Below the pieces are notes generated by a model. The model was not told where the DNA came from and did not search any database. It saw only the letters and a list, made by a program, of their open reading frames with translations. Position numbers and translations under genes: made by a program. Below, piece after piece: positions 8,908 through 18,801 of a DNA stretch of 64,000 nt (its first letter is position 1; each line of letters begins with the position of its first letter). Source of the stretch: Bacteroidales bacterium (GTDB lineage: Bacteria > Bacteroidota > Bacteroidia > Bacteroidales > UBA932); assembly GCA_017631435.1 (NCBI GenBank), contig JAGBTG010000034.1, positions 1-64,000 of the forward strand, given 5' to 3'.

Positions 8908-8928
8908 GAGGGACCGCGAAAGTCCCTC
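8908..8928 (-). terminator. Hairpin downstream of ugd copy 2
   Basis: Perfect 7-bp stem GAGGGAC/GTCCCTC with a 7-base loop, 20 bases after the ugd stop. The tract that follows on the minus strand is only moderately T-rich, so termination efficiency is uncertain. Confidence 0.45.
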
Positions 8929-8948
8929 CTGCATTATCAACTCTAAAA

Positions 8949-10259
8949 CTAATCTCGTCTAAAAACGTCACGAGTATAAACCTTCTCCGCCACATCATCC
9001 AAACAAGCATCATACCTATTGGCAATAATGGCATCACACTGCCCCTTAAAAGCCTCAAGATCATTCACCACCATGCTGCCAAAGAAAGTAGTACCATCCT
9101 CAAGCGTAGGCTCATAAATAACCACCTTGGCACCCTTAGCCTTAATGCGCTTCATCACACCCTGGATTGCACTCTGACGGAAATTATCGCTATTCGCTTT
9201 CATCGTCAAACGATACACACCCACAACGCACTCCTTCTCCAGACCAGCCTCAAAACCACTGTTGGCAGAATAATACCCCGCCTTGGCAAGCACCTGATCG
9301 GCAATAAAATCCTTACGGGTACGGTTACTCTCCACTATAGCACTCATCATATTCTGAGGCACATTATCATAATTGGCAAGCAACTGCTTGGTATCCTTAG
9401 GCAAACAATATCCACCATAGCCAAATGAAGGATTGTTATAATGAGTACCAATACGAGGATCCAAACCAATACCGTTAATGATAGCCTGCGGATCCAATCC
9501 TTTTACCTCAGCATAGGTATCAAGCTCATTAAAGTATGATACACGCAAAGCAAGATAAGTATTGGCAAACAACTTCACCGCCTCAGCCTCCTTCAAACCC
9601 ATAAACAACACAGGCACACCCTCCTTAATGGCACCCTCCTGCAACAAAGCAGCAAACTTGTGGGCAGCCTCCTCAAGGTTATCACCAGCAATTGCATTAA
9701 TAGCCTCATTCTCCTCATCAAACTCCTCAATCATCTTAGGATAACCAACTATTATTCTGCTCGGATACAAATTGTCATACAACGCCATGCTCTCCCTCAA
9801 GAACTCAGGAGAGAACAACAGACGCAACTTGCGTGAATCCCATCCCTTCTCCTTGAACACCTTGGCATACTTCACATATAGCGAACGGCAATATCCTACC
9901 GGAATGGTAGACTTAATGATCATAGTTGCCTCAGGATTAACCTCAAGAACAAGATCAATCACATCCTCAATATGGTGAGTATCAAAAAAGTTCTTCTGAG
10001 GATCGTAATTGGTAGGAGCCGCAATCACAACAAACTCCGCATCCCTGTATGCCGCTGCGCCATCGAGAGTTGCCACAAGGTCCAACTCCTTCTCGGCAAA
10101 ATACTTCTCAATATAATCGTCCTGAATAGGGCTCTCCCTGCGATTGATCTTCTCAACCTTGTCGGGAATAACATCAACAGCCACTACACTGTGATGCTGC
10201 GCCAAAAGTGTAGCCATAGAAAGGCCTACATAACCTGTACCGGCAACTGCAATTTTCAT
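8949..10259 (-). CDS. ugd: UDP-glucose 6-dehydrogenase, copy 2
   Basis: A 436-residue enzyme making UDP-glucuronate. The start at 10259 is chosen because [14 protein letters not shown] is the canonical N-terminus; a longer frame adds 14 residues with no support. Rossmann motif GTGYVG at 7-12; catalytic cysteine in [12 protein letters not shown] at about residue 285; normal C-terminal UDP-binding domain. Full length for the family. It stands alone, divergent from the nucleotidyltransferase at 10366. Product UDP-glucuronate would feed the UDP-glucuronate 4-epimerase at 17651-18691. The 3' half is about 95 percent identical to copy 1 at the start of the window. Confidence 0.96.
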   Translation of the reverse strand: MKIAVAGTGYVGLSMATLLAQHHSVVAVDVIPDKVEKINRRESPIQDDYIEKYFAEKELDLVATLDGAAAYRDAEFVVIAAPTNYDPQKNFFDTHHIEDVIDLVLEVNPEATMIIKSTIPVGYCRSLYVKYAKVFKEKGWDSRKLRLLFSPEFLRESMALYDNLYPSRIIVGYPKMIEEFDEENEAINAIAGDNLEEAAHKFAALLQEGAIKEGVPVLFMGLKEAEAVKLFANTYLALRVSYFNELDTYAEVKGLDPQAIINGIGLDPRIGTHYNNPSFGYGGYCLPKDTKQLLANYDNVPQNMMSAIVESNRTRKDFIADQVLAKAGYYSANSGFEAGLEKECVVGVYRLTMKANSDNFRQSAIQGVMKRIKAKGAKVVIYEPTLEDGTTFFGSMVVNDLEAFKGQCDAIIANRYDACLDDVAEKVYTRDVFRRD

Positions 10260-10288
10260 ATAATCAGTTAAATTAAAATCAATGATTG

Positions 10289-10296
10289 CAAAGGTA
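10289..10296 (-). promoter_or_regulatory. Candidate -7 element of ugd copy 2
   Basis: TACCTTTG on the minus strand, 29 bases before the ATG. It matches TAnnTTTG, but no TTTG stands at the -33 spacing. Confidence 0.45.
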
Positions 10297-10334
10297 GTCA
10301 ATTATACCTAATTATAAAAACAAAAAAATTTCCC

Positions 10335-10342
10335 TACCTTTG
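10335..10342 (+). promoter_or_regulatory. Candidate -7 element of the sugar nucleotidyltransferase gene
   Basis: TACCTTTG, 23 bases before the ATG at 10366, in a divergent promoter region shared with ugd copy 2. No clear -33 TTTG. Confidence 0.45.
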
Positions 10343-10365
10343 CAAACAAGCAAAACCATAACACT

Positions 10366-11271
10366 ATGAAACCCACTCTTCTAATCCTTGCCGCTGGCAT
10401 GGGCAGCCGCTACGGCGGACTGAAACAGTTGGACGGCGTAGGCCCCAACGGTGAAACCATCATGGACTACTCCGTATACGATGCCATCAGAGCCGGCTTT
10501 GGCAAAATAGTATTTGTAATAAGGAAGCACTTCAGAGCAGACTTTGAAGCCAACGTAGTATCAAAATACTCAGACAAAATAGAGGTAGAACTAGTAGAAC
10601 AGGAACTCGACAAACTCCCTGCAGGCTTCACTCTAAACCCGGAGCGTGAAAAACCTTGGGGTACCGGCCACGCCACCCTAATGGCAGCTCAGGCCATCAC
10701 AACCCCATTTGTTGTAATCAATGCAGACGACTTCTACGGCGCAGCCTCATTCCAGGCACTGGCAGATTTCCTAACTGCCCAAGACGGACAGAAAGGCAAA
10801 TTCTGTATGGTAGGCTTCAACCTAGATAAAACCCTCTCAGAAAGCGGTGAAGTATCAAGAGGCATCTGCTCAACAGACGCCAACAACTACCTAACCACCG
10901 TTGAGGAGCACCACCACGTAAAAGAAACCAACGGCACAATCACCGGAGTAGGCATGGACGGCCAGGAAAAAGCCCTTGACAACTCCGCATACGCATCAAT
11001 GAACATGTGGGGCTTCACCCCAGACGTTTTCCAGCGCGGAGAAGAGCTCTTCATAGACTTCCTCAAAGAAAATGCCAACGAACCTAAAAAAGAGTTCTAC
11101 ATCCCATACATCGTAAACACCACCATCCAGGAAGGCTCAGCCACCGTAAAGGTCTTGAATACTCCCGACAAATGGTTTGGCGTAACCTACAAAGAAGACC
11201 GCCCAATGGTAGTAAACAAGCTGAAAGAACTGTCAGAGGCTGGAGAATATCCTAGTCCGCTATTTGGATAA
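10366..11271 (+). CDS. Sugar nucleotidyltransferase (NTP_transferase family)
   Basis: A 301-residue cytoplasmic enzyme expected to join a sugar phosphate to a nucleotide. It has the signature LAAGMGSRYGGLKQ at residues 8-21, the KPWGTGHA substrate loop, and the metal-binding NADDFYG motif. Length is right for single-domain family members. It is divergent from ugd copy 2 and ends at a strong shared terminator. The exact sugar cannot be read from sequence; it may supply a precursor to the capsule genes, but this type also occurs outside such loci. Confidence 0.88.
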   Translation: MKPTLLILAAGMGSRYGGLKQLDGVGPNGETIMDYSVYDAIRAGFGKIVFVIRKHFRADFEANVVSKYSDKIEVELVEQELDKLPAGFTLNPEREKPWGTGHATLMAAQAITTPFVVINADDFYGAASFQALADFLTAQDGQKGKFCMVGFNLDKTLSESGEVSRGICSTDANNYLTTVEEHHHVKETNGTITGVGMDGQEKALDNSAYASMNMWGFTPDVFQRGEELFIDFLKENANEPKKEFYIPYIVNTTIQEGSATVKVLNTPDKWFGVTYKEDRPMVVNKLKELSEAGEYPSPLFG

Positions 11272-11290
11272 AGGATAACATACAACACAG

Positions 11291-11324
11291 AAAAAAGCGC
11301 TATAGATCTATAGCGCTTTTTATT
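11291..11324. terminator. Bidirectional rho-independent terminator
   Basis: Near-perfect palindrome: AAAAAGCGCTATAG, a three-base loop, then its complement with a T-tract on both strands. It ends both the nucleotidyltransferase gene and the convergent PIN-S1 gene, whose stop codon lies at its edge. Confidence 0.9.
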
Positions 11325-13714
11325 TATTCACTCTTCCCAGCAAAAGTTCCCAAAATCTTCCTCTCCTCAATCCCTACCTGCATAATCTCAACCTTCAAAA
11401 TATCCCCAACCTTGGCAAACTCCTTCACCGGGGAAACCGCACCTCCACCATCACTCAAAGGCAATGCACTTCTATGAACAAAAATACTCAAGCCTTTATA
11501 AAGCACGAACAAACCATAATCCAAAACATTATACACTGTTCCTACCACAATGTCTCCCTCCTTAACCTGCAAACTCTTCCAAGGATCCTCACATGCCTCC
11601 TTGTAACTGAGTCCAATCAACTGTTTGCCCTTCTCCTCATCCCAAGCAATGCTCAAAACCTTAACCTTCACCGTCTGCCCCACTTTCACAAGTAAACCAG
11701 GCTCTTTAAAATTATTAATATGATGACACAACTCAGAGTTATGCACAAATCCCACAAGCCCCTCTCCAAAAGTTGCATGAAAGCCGTACTTGGCAATCTT
11801 CTTAACCTTGGCAGTCACCACATCTCCTATCTTCAACTCCTCCTTGTTCATCTCATAAAACTCCTCCAGACTAACTACCGGAATTCCCAAAGGCTCAGCC
11901 CTCAACCTGAAAATTTTATCAGAGGTAAGCAACACAACATTTTTCCCTACATACTTTATCGCCACGCCCAAAATATAATTATCGCCCTTGTCCTCTCTAA
12001 ACTCCCTCCCTAAAAGAGACATATCAGCACAGATAACCTCCAAAGACTTCTTCTCTGAAAACCTCCCTTTCGTCTTAGCATTATCAATCGCCCTTACCGC
12101 CTTCCTCGCATTGGCCGACAACACACTATTATTCTTCACAAGCTTCTTAGCATCAAGTTCATTAAGCACCTGTTCAGGCACAATTACCCTATCCTCATCC
12201 CTAAACTTGTCAAGAATCTCCGGATCATCCAAAAACACGTTAGTATCAATAACATAGGTCTTACCAGCAAATATCTCCCCCTTCTCTCTCTCCTCCATCT
12301 CCTCAATAAGTTCTTGCTCCAACTTCATCGCAGCCTCCAACTTCTTCTGGGCAATCAGTTCCTTAGTCTTTTCATCAACCAAATCACCAAACACACCCAA
12401 CCTGATATCGCAAGAGGCAATAGCCTCCAGAGAACTCTTCGCAAACGGAATATCTCCCGCCAGATACTCCAGTACCTGAGCAATCATCTCAGGTAAAGCC
12501 TCCTGTGCAAACAACTTTCTCCTAAAAGAAAGATCCACCGGCACATGAGCATACTGGAATACCATATTTGCATGCAATTTTTCTCCCTTATAAGTTATTA
12601 CATACCCCTTCACCGCATAGGTGGCATCTGTCACACTCAGAATATAATCTTCACCCAGCTTTCTGCCAACATGAAAAAGATTCTTCACAAAAGGAATCTC
12701 CACTTCACATTCTCCATAAGACAAAAACACATTCACCAAAGGTCTCTTTCTGCATAAAGCAACTATAGCCTCGCAGCTCTCCCCGTCCAACAAATCTACA
12801 TTCACAAAAACCTCTTTCTCCTTCTGGCCAACTATCTCATCAAGTTTTTTCCAAAAAGTCACGGGCTCTACAACAGAAAAAGGATTCTCAGTCAAAGTCA
12901 TCTCAAACCTCTCCTGAGACAAACGGTCCTCATCCATAACAGAACCATCAAGCATTCCCCCAATTTTTCTCAGCAACTCATCACAAACAGACTCTCTGGC
13001 CGCAATGATCCCACTCAACTCTTCACAAACCTCACCCGCAACAATAGCCTTAAAACGGAATCCTTCAGTTATCACATCATACAAAACAGCTATCTGTATA
13101 GAAGCCTTTACAACCTCAACCATATCCGGGCATGAGATGTTCGTAAATGAATTTCCTATCTTCTCATCGTAAACAAAAGGAATCTGCTGATGAATAAAAG
13201 ATTTCAAAAAAGACTCATCTTTAAAGCGTTTTGGTGTACGTATGGCTGTTCTTTCCCCTTCCAAACCGGAAAGGATCCTTCCCAACTTGCCGTGATTGCT
13301 TGTTTTTCTATCATAATACACAGTAAAAGAACTGCTCTCATCAGTACGGAATTTCCGTCCCTTAGCATAATACTCCTTACCAATATCAGTCAAACAAAAC
13401 AGTCCGCTTTTCTTCCTCTTAATCATTCCATACTCCAACAGAGAACCAATAGCCATATCAAGCAGACAATCCTCAGCCATATCCCTATATTTTCCATCCT
13501 TATGAGAGTTATCAACATTCAAACCAAGAATTTCTCCCAATTGCAAAGCACTCAGTTCTCCATCAATACTCAACAAACCGCATATAACCTTATCCATAAA
13601 AGACAAAGGAAGCGCAACCGTACAATCTGCTGTATACGGAACCTCAATATACTCCCAATCCAAATTGGTACAACCAATATATAACTCGCTCTGCTTTTTG
13701 CTCAACCTATCCAT
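11324..13714 (-). CDS. PIN-domain nuclease with two S1 RNA-binding domains
   Basis: A 796-residue protein. Residues 1-130 look like winged-helix segments (DGELSALQLGEILGL; LLEYGMIKRKKSGLFCLTD). The middle is of unknown type. A PIN domain starts at about 486 with YVIDTNVFLDDP; further acidic residues (NELDAKK, GDNYILGVA, LLTSD) fit the metal site of a PIN ribonuclease. Two S1 domains follow: about 628-700 (KIGDVVTAKVKKIAKYGF) and about 716-785 (EGDIVVGTVYNVLDYGLF). Its ATG overlaps the end of the helicase gene by eight bases, so the products are probably made together. A role in RNA cleavage coupled to the helicase is inferred. Confidence 0.82.
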   Translation of the reverse strand: MDRLSKKQSELYIGCTNLDWEYIEVPYTADCTVALPLSFMDKVICGLLSIDGELSALQLGEILGLNVDNSHKDGKYRDMAEDCLLDMAIGSLLEYGMIKRKKSGLFCLTDIGKEYYAKGRKFRTDESSSFTVYYDRKTSNHGKLGRILSGLEGERTAIRTPKRFKDESFLKSFIHQQIPFVYDEKIGNSFTNISCPDMVEVVKASIQIAVLYDVITEGFRFKAIVAGEVCEELSGIIAARESVCDELLRKIGGMLDGSVMDEDRLSQERFEMTLTENPFSVVEPVTFWKKLDEIVGQKEKEVFVNVDLLDGESCEAIVALCRKRPLVNVFLSYGECEVEIPFVKNLFHVGRKLGEDYILSVTDATYAVKGYVITYKGEKLHANMVFQYAHVPVDLSFRRKLFAQEALPEMIAQVLEYLAGDIPFAKSSLEAIASCDIRLGVFGDLVDEKTKELIAQKKLEAAMKLEQELIEEMEEREKGEIFAGKTYVIDTNVFLDDPEILDKFRDEDRVIVPEQVLNELDAKKLVKNNSVLSANARKAVRAIDNAKTKGRFSEKKSLEVICADMSLLGREFREDKGDNYILGVAIKYVGKNVVLLTSDKIFRLRAEPLGIPVVSLEEFYEMNKEELKIGDVVTAKVKKIAKYGFHATFGEGLVGFVHNSELCHHINNFKEPGLLVKVGQTVKVKVLSIAWDEEKGKQLIGLSYKEACEDPWKSLQVKEGDIVVGTVYNVLDYGLFVLYKGLSIFVHRSALPLSDGGGAVSPVKEFAKVGDILKVEIMQVGIEERKILGTFAGKSE

Positions 13715-16700
13715 TTATCAGATCTGTATATTCAACTACTTTACCACTACGTTCAATCTCCTTAATTGCATTCAAATAAAGATAATTTCCCTCCTTGTCC
13801 CTAATATTTGAGAAAAATTTCTTATTGCCCACAACAATCAGAAGACGACGTGCCCTTGAAAGGGCCACATTCAAACGCTCCGGAGAATCAGCAAAGCCCA
13901 CCTTGGTATTCTCCTTATATCCTGCCCCACTAACGGCAACATCACTGCGCACTGTAGAAACAATAACAATATTACGCTCCATACCCTGAAACTTGTCTAC
14001 CGTGTTAATCTTAAGTTTCAAGCCCAACTTGCTGGCATGGGGCATCACATCCCTTTTTATGCGACCTACCTGCTTCCCATAGAAACTAATTACAGCTATC
14101 TCTTTCTCCTCAACACGCTTATACTCCTCCTTTAGAGAATCCCAGTGCGACATATACTCCTTAAACCCTTCTGCACCGCTCAACTTGGCAAGTACAGTAT
14201 TAATTGCTTCAATCTCGCCCACATTCACTGTAGAAGATCCATCGGCACACTCTGGGGTCTCCACATTTACCCAAATTGTATGAATATTGGGAGTAATAAA
14301 ACCTTTTTGCCTCAAACCATGATATCTGCTCTCCGGATTGTTCAAATCTGGAGAATCTACAAACTCCGGATTTAGGCCGCACTTCAACCCGCCGCTCTCA
14401 TCATTCACATAAAACTGTTTGATAACATCATTGATTTGAGGATGCATTCGGTACTGAAGATTGAAAGTAGCCTTAATTGTTGGAGAAATCCTCTTGTTCA
14501 AGATCATCCTTTTAAACTGGGACGTATCAACATAATCCCTGTCAATCTCCTCAGCCAGCCTCTTTGCCTGAGGAGTATTCAGATCCAAAAGAGCCTCCTT
14601 AAAGCTCTTCTCATTAAGCATAGGAGCCAACTGGCGGTGATCACCAATAACAATACTCTTCTTGCCAAAACATAGCGGCATCAACAGTTCCGGTGGAGTA
14701 GCCTTGGAAGCCTCATCCATTATCACTGCATCAAACTTAACAGTACAGGCCTCTTTAACCTCCCGCTCCATCTCAAAAATAGAAAGCTCCTCATCACACC
14801 CTAACGCATTAGCCAACGCATAAATGGCATTATCACTTAATGGTCTCCCTTTCCAGGAAGAGAGGACAGATTTCACTGAACGGAAATCACGCGGGTTCAG
14901 GCTGTTGAAAGTACGCAGATATTCCAATAAAAATCCTGGGCTGCCGGTAGATGCACAAGTACTGCCAACAACATTCACATGCTTGTAAAACAAGTTGCGG
15001 AACAGGGCCTTAGTCTCCTTATCCGGCATTGCAAGCCCTGCTGTCCAATCCTTCAGTACCTGGGCATATCTCACATCATTAAACTTGGAGCGGCTTGCAA
15101 TACGGTGCATCCAATGCTGTACAACATTATCTGCAACATCCTCAACTGCATCATAACCATCCCCTCCATCCTCATCGTCCTCCAAAATCTCCTCCTCATA
15201 ATCATCCTCAAAACCGGAACCGTCACCAACCCACTTTTCAATCCTCTCAATAGAATAACGCTTTCCCTCCTCCTCAAACTTATCTGCCTTACCAAAACGG
15301 AGAGGTTTAATAAGAGAGAGATATCTGGCCATATCGGGATTAACAGCCTTTTCATTCATAAGCTTGGCCAAAGCATTATCTACAGCTACATTTGTCTCAG
15401 AAGTAAGCAAGAGTTTTACATCTTGTTTCCTTCTGATATGTTGCCATATCAGTTCGGCAATAACTGTGGTCTTACCTGTACCTGGAGGCCCCTGAAGCAC
15501 ACAAAGATCTGTAGCAGCTACCCCCTTCAACACAGCCTTCTTCTGGGAATCATTAAGTTTGAGTACAGAAGTACTGTCAAAATTCTCAAACTCGGGAGTC
15601 TCCCCAATATCAACACCCTCATAACGCAAAACAGGAGCAGCTTTGGATGAATCAAAAACAAACTCCTTTATCTTATTGTTCACAGGCTCACTGTTAGGAC
15701 ATTCAGAATCGTTATCCTCACTAATCTTAGATATCGCCTCCTTTAGCCACTCCAGCTTGGCCTTATCACCAACCAGATTAGCACGGACTGTGTCTATTTT
15801 ACGGCCATTCTTGCTCCAGAACTTCAGGAAAATATCTGACAACCTCTTATCCTCCTTAGACACATTAGGCAGATAAAGTACCAGCTTTTCAACAGAAGAA
15901 CTGTAAGCATCCAACCTTCCAACAAAAACACTCCTTTGTCTGGCACGCCCTTTCTCCTCTGAAATATAATCATACACAAAATCAGCCCCATTCAACTTCT
16001 TCAGTCTCTCCTCAAAAATCTCCCTCTCACTCTTCTTTGCAACAACATCTATCCTAACCTTAAACTTAAACCCCTCACTCCTTGGAGACTTCAAAAATTT
16101 AAGCTTACCAATACTCTCTAGCCCCGCAACAGCCTTTTCAAGCCCCTCCTTAGACTCAAAATCAAAACTGATATAACCACCACTCTCCGTAACCCGGGCA
16201 TTAAACTTATAATCCAAAGCATAAATATCCCTAAAAATATCGTCCCACTCCTTATCACTAAAAGCCCCGTTTCTACCCTTACTTCTCACCTGCACAACAC
16301 ACCCAATAGACGGAACTCTAAAAAACTTGTCTGCAAACCTCTTGCTTATAACAGAATCAACACCTCTAAAAATATCATCCAGCCTCATTAAAGCATTCCC
16401 CTTACTATCAAACACTGCCTCAATCTTAAGGTCCTCACTCAATGCCTCAACAAGCGGCTTATATTCATAACTGTCCTCAACCGGAAGCCTCAACTCCAGC
16501 CTGTTTCCAGAAAGTAAAGGCTCTCCAGCCAAAACAAAAGGCTCACTCAAAGAATCAACAATCTGAGCCTGCGCCTCAATAAACTTGGCCCAAACATCCT
16601 GCTGTACCCCAACCGGCATCCCAGAAGAAACCGCCAAACCGGCAACCATCTCATTAAGCCTGAGCATCTGCTCAATAGCCTGCAAATCCACAAACGGCTC

Positions 16701-17108
16701 CTTAGGCTTAAGGAAAACAAACTGAGCCCTCACACAAACACAACAATCCGGCTCCGGCAAAGAAACCACCTCCCTAAACCTTGATTTACTGTTACGATAA
16801 ACACACAAATTATAAGAATTGGTAACCTTATCATAAACAAGAACCAGATCAACCTGCCCCCCAAGCTTCTCTACTGGTACACTAACCAGAATTTCATTCC
16901 CATCTCTCCTGGAAACACAACAAGGCCAGCACCCCTGAGAAAGAACCCCAAAAACACTCTCCAGCTTAACCTTATTGGCACCATTAAACCAGCCCAACGC
17001 CTTATCATGGCACCTCACAACCAACTTATGCATATTGCCCTTAATCTCCCCAATCACACCCATCCTGTTCTCCATAACGGCTACTACCATACCCTCTGAT
17101 ACAGGCAT
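13707..17108 (-). CDS. UPF1/Sen1-like superfamily 1 helicase
   Basis: An 1133-residue protein. The N-terminal ~500 residues match nothing I recognise. Helicase motifs: a Q-like LNDSQKKAVLKG, Walker A GPPGTGKTT (about 540), an acidic insertion EEEILEDDEDGGD (about 640), motif II MDEASKATPPE (about 798), GDHRQLAPM, motif V VDKFQGMERNIVIVS, and motif VI LNVALSRARRLLIVVGN (about 1084). This set belongs to the UPF1/DNA2/Sen1 group, which unwinds RNA or DNA 5' to 3'. It overlaps the PIN-S1 gene by eight bases. The start at 17108 is uncertain: a second ATG six codons later (MVVAVMENRM) also fits. Intact frame. Confidence 0.9.
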   Translation of the reverse strand: MPVSEGMVVAVMENRMGVIGEIKGNMHKLVVRCHDKALGWFNGANKVKLESVFGVLSQGCWPCCVSRRDGNEILVSVPVEKLGGQVDLVLVYDKVTNSYNLCVYRNSKSRFREVVSLPEPDCCVCVRAQFVFLKPKEPFVDLQAIEQMLRLNEMVAGLAVSSGMPVGVQQDVWAKFIEAQAQIVDSLSEPFVLAGEPLLSGNRLELRLPVEDSYEYKPLVEALSEDLKIEAVFDSKGNALMRLDDIFRGVDSVISKRFADKFFRVPSIGCVVQVRSKGRNGAFSDKEWDDIFRDIYALDYKFNARVTESGGYISFDFESKEGLEKAVAGLESIGKLKFLKSPRSEGFKFKVRIDVVAKKSEREIFEERLKKLNGADFVYDYISEEKGRARQRSVFVGRLDAYSSSVEKLVLYLPNVSKEDKRLSDIFLKFWSKNGRKIDTVRANLVGDKAKLEWLKEAISKISEDNDSECPNSEPVNNKIKEFVFDSSKAAPVLRYEGVDIGETPEFENFDSTSVLKLNDSQKKAVLKGVAATDLCVLQGPPGTGKTTVIAELIWQHIRRKQDVKLLLTSETNVAVDNALAKLMNEKAVNPDMARYLSLIKPLRFGKADKFEEEGKRYSIERIEKWVGDGSGFEDDYEEEILEDDEDGGDGYDAVEDVADNVVQHWMHRIASRSKFNDVRYAQVLKDWTAGLAMPDKETKALFRNLFYKHVNVVGSTCASTGSPGFLLEYLRTFNSLNPRDFRSVKSVLSSWKGRPLSDNAIYALANALGCDEELSIFEMEREVKEACTVKFDAVIMDEASKATPPELLMPLCFGKKSIVIGDHRQLAPMLNEKSFKEALLDLNTPQAKRLAEEIDRDYVDTSQFKRMILNKRISPTIKATFNLQYRMHPQINDVIKQFYVNDESGGLKCGLNPEFVDSPDLNNPESRYHGLRQKGFITPNIHTIWVNVETPECADGSSTVNVGEIEAINTVLAKLSGAEGFKEYMSHWDSLKEEYKRVEEKEIAVISFYGKQVGRIKRDVMPHASKLGLKLKINTVDKFQGMERNIVIVSTVRSDVAVSGAGYKENTKVGFADSPERLNVALSRARRLLIVVGNKKFFSNIRDKEGNYLYLNAIKEIERSGKVVEYTDLING

Positions 17109-17220
17109 TCATAACCTTCAACTCCTCCCTAATATCATCCCTGGTATACCAATCATTCCAATCATCAATATAATACTCTCTCTCTTCATCCTCATTTCTC
17201 CTGACAGCACTATACTCCAT
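17041..17220 (-). CDS. Possible small acidic protein overlapping the helicase start
   Basis: About 59 residues from ATG 17220 (MEYSAVRRNEDEEREYY...), rich in D, E, Y and W, with two WY/DW motifs. Its last 68 bases overlap the start of the helicase gene in another frame, which would couple their translation. No recognised domain. It could be a real leader protein of the helicase/PIN unit, or chance. Confidence 0.4.
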   Translation of the reverse strand: MEYSAVRRNEDEEREYYIDDWNDWYTRDDIREELKVMNACIRGYGSSRYGEQDGCDWGD

Positions 17221-17244
17221 TCCTAAAATTGTTCCCATAATCAA

Positions 17245-17650
17245 AAGATTTTAAAAATTAGAAAATCTACTGGTAAAAGTACATAAACATTCCCACATAA
17301 ACAATCGCCAAACATCCCATATAATGGTGCCAGGAACATTCCTGACTACAATATGCATTTCATCGGATGCTTACTTTCCTCTCGCGTAAGCATGGCCGTA
17401 TCGTTTTTATACAAAAGTAGCAGAGATCTCTCCCTGCTACAATATGTATTTCATCGAATGCTTACCTCCGACTTTCCCTAAGTACCTATTCAATATTCAC
17501 AACTAGGGCCAGCAACCTTACAACAAAAGATGCCGGCCCAAAAGTTAAAATTTAAAGAAGCCCTATGATATATGAATATTAACTTGGAATCATCCAGAAA
17601 TCTGATTTTCCCGACAAATAATCTTCTCTACCTTCTAAGCAATCACATCA
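17245..17650. other. 406-base gap between the capsule operon end and the helicase unit
   Basis: Non-coding. It contains a 29-base direct repeat (27 of 29 identical) at 17346-17374 and 17437-17465, core CTACAATATG-ATTTCATCG, 91 bases apart. A perfect 8-bp hairpin ATGCTTAC/GTAAGCAT (17367-17374 / 17386-17393) overlaps the end of the first repeat. The hairpin may help end the 29-kb capsule transcript, but there is no clean T-tract on the minus strand. Confidence 0.5.
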
Positions 17651-18691
17651 CTATCCATAATACTCCTTATACCACCGTGCAAAAGCCCTCAATCCCTCAC
17701 GCAAAGAAGTAGATGGTTTAAAACCAAAATCTCTCTCCAAAGCAGAAGTATCAGCAAATGTCACAGGCACATCACCAGGTTGCATTGGAACAAGTTCCTT
17801 ATGAGACTCAAAATCATAATCTTCCGGAAGCACACCAGCAGCCAATAACTCCTCCTGAAGAATAGTAACAAACTCTAAAAGATTCTCCGGATTACTATTT
17901 CCAATATTGTATACTGCATACGGAGGGATTGGCAAACCATCGTCACCCACCATCTTCTCTGGAGCTTTCTGCATAACGCGGATAACACCTTCCACAATAT
18001 CATCTACATAAGTAAAATCTCGCTTACAATTACCAAAATTAAAAATCTGTATCTTCTCGCCCTTTACAAGTTTATTGGTAAATCCAAAGTAAGCCATATC
18101 CGGACGACCTGCAGGACCATACACCGTAAAGAAACGAAGTCCAGTAGAAGGAATATTATAAAGTTTACTATAAGCGTGAGCCATCAACTCATTACTCTTC
18201 TTTGTAGCTGCATAAAGCGACACTGGATTATCAACTTTATCCTCAACTGAATAAGGAACTTTCTTATTAGAACCATAAACAGAAGATGACGAAGCATAAA
18301 CTAAATGCTCCACCCCACCATCATACTGAGAATATGAAGCCCTACATGCCTCAAGAATATTATAAAAACCTATCAAGTTAGCCTCAATATAAGCACCAGG
18401 ATTGGTAATAGAATAGCGTACTCCAGCCTGTGCAGCCAGATTAACTACTACCTGTGGCTTAAACTCTGCAAAAACTTGATCAATCAACCCCTTATTCGCA
18501 ATATTACCTCTAATAAAACTAAATCCCTGTAACGACTCCAGTTCTTTCAACCTCTCCTCCTTCAATCTAACATCATAATAATCATTCATATTATCAATGC
18601 CAAGAACCTCAGGATTCTCATATCTCTTAAAAACAGCCTTCACCAGATTACTCCCGATAAAACCTGCTGCACCAGTTACTAATATTCTCAT
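17651..18691 (-). CDS. UDP-glucuronate 4-epimerase-like NAD-dependent epimerase
   Basis: Start MRILVTGAAGFIGSN at 18691; the frame also opens seven codons upstream. About 346 residues, normal for the extended short-chain dehydrogenase family. Glycine motif GAAGFIG; catalytic SSSSVYG and YAATKKSNE (YxxxK). NMNDYYD and FTVYGPAGRPDMA are typical of UDP-glucuronate 4-epimerases, which interconvert UDP-glucuronate and UDP-galacturonate. It is the last gene of the capsule operon and fits with the duplicated ugd just beyond the helicase unit, pointing to galacturonate in the polymer. Confidence 0.85.
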   Translation of the reverse strand: MRILVTGAAGFIGSNLVKAVFKRYENPEVLGIDNMNDYYDVRLKEERLKELESLQGFSFIRGNIANKGLIDQVFAEFKPQVVVNLAAQAGVRYSITNPGAYIEANLIGFYNILEACRASYSQYDGGVEHLVYASSSSVYGSNKKVPYSVEDKVDNPVSLYAATKKSNELMAHAYSKLYNIPSTGLRFFTVYGPAGRPDMAYFGFTNKLVKGEKIQIFNFGNCKRDFTYVDDIVEGVIRVMQKAPEKMVGDDGLPIPPYAVYNIGNSNPENLLEFVTILQEELLAAGVLPEDYDFESHKELVPMQPGDVPVTFADTSALERDFGFKPSTSLREGLRAFARWYKEYYG

Positions 18692-18801
18692 TCTCAAGTT
18701 AGGGGAAGTCATTTAATTCATCCAATTATGAGTTAACCAGCAGACTTCCCTTATATACTACAAGCAAACTCATTATTATACCAAAGAGAAGATATTTTAA
18801 A

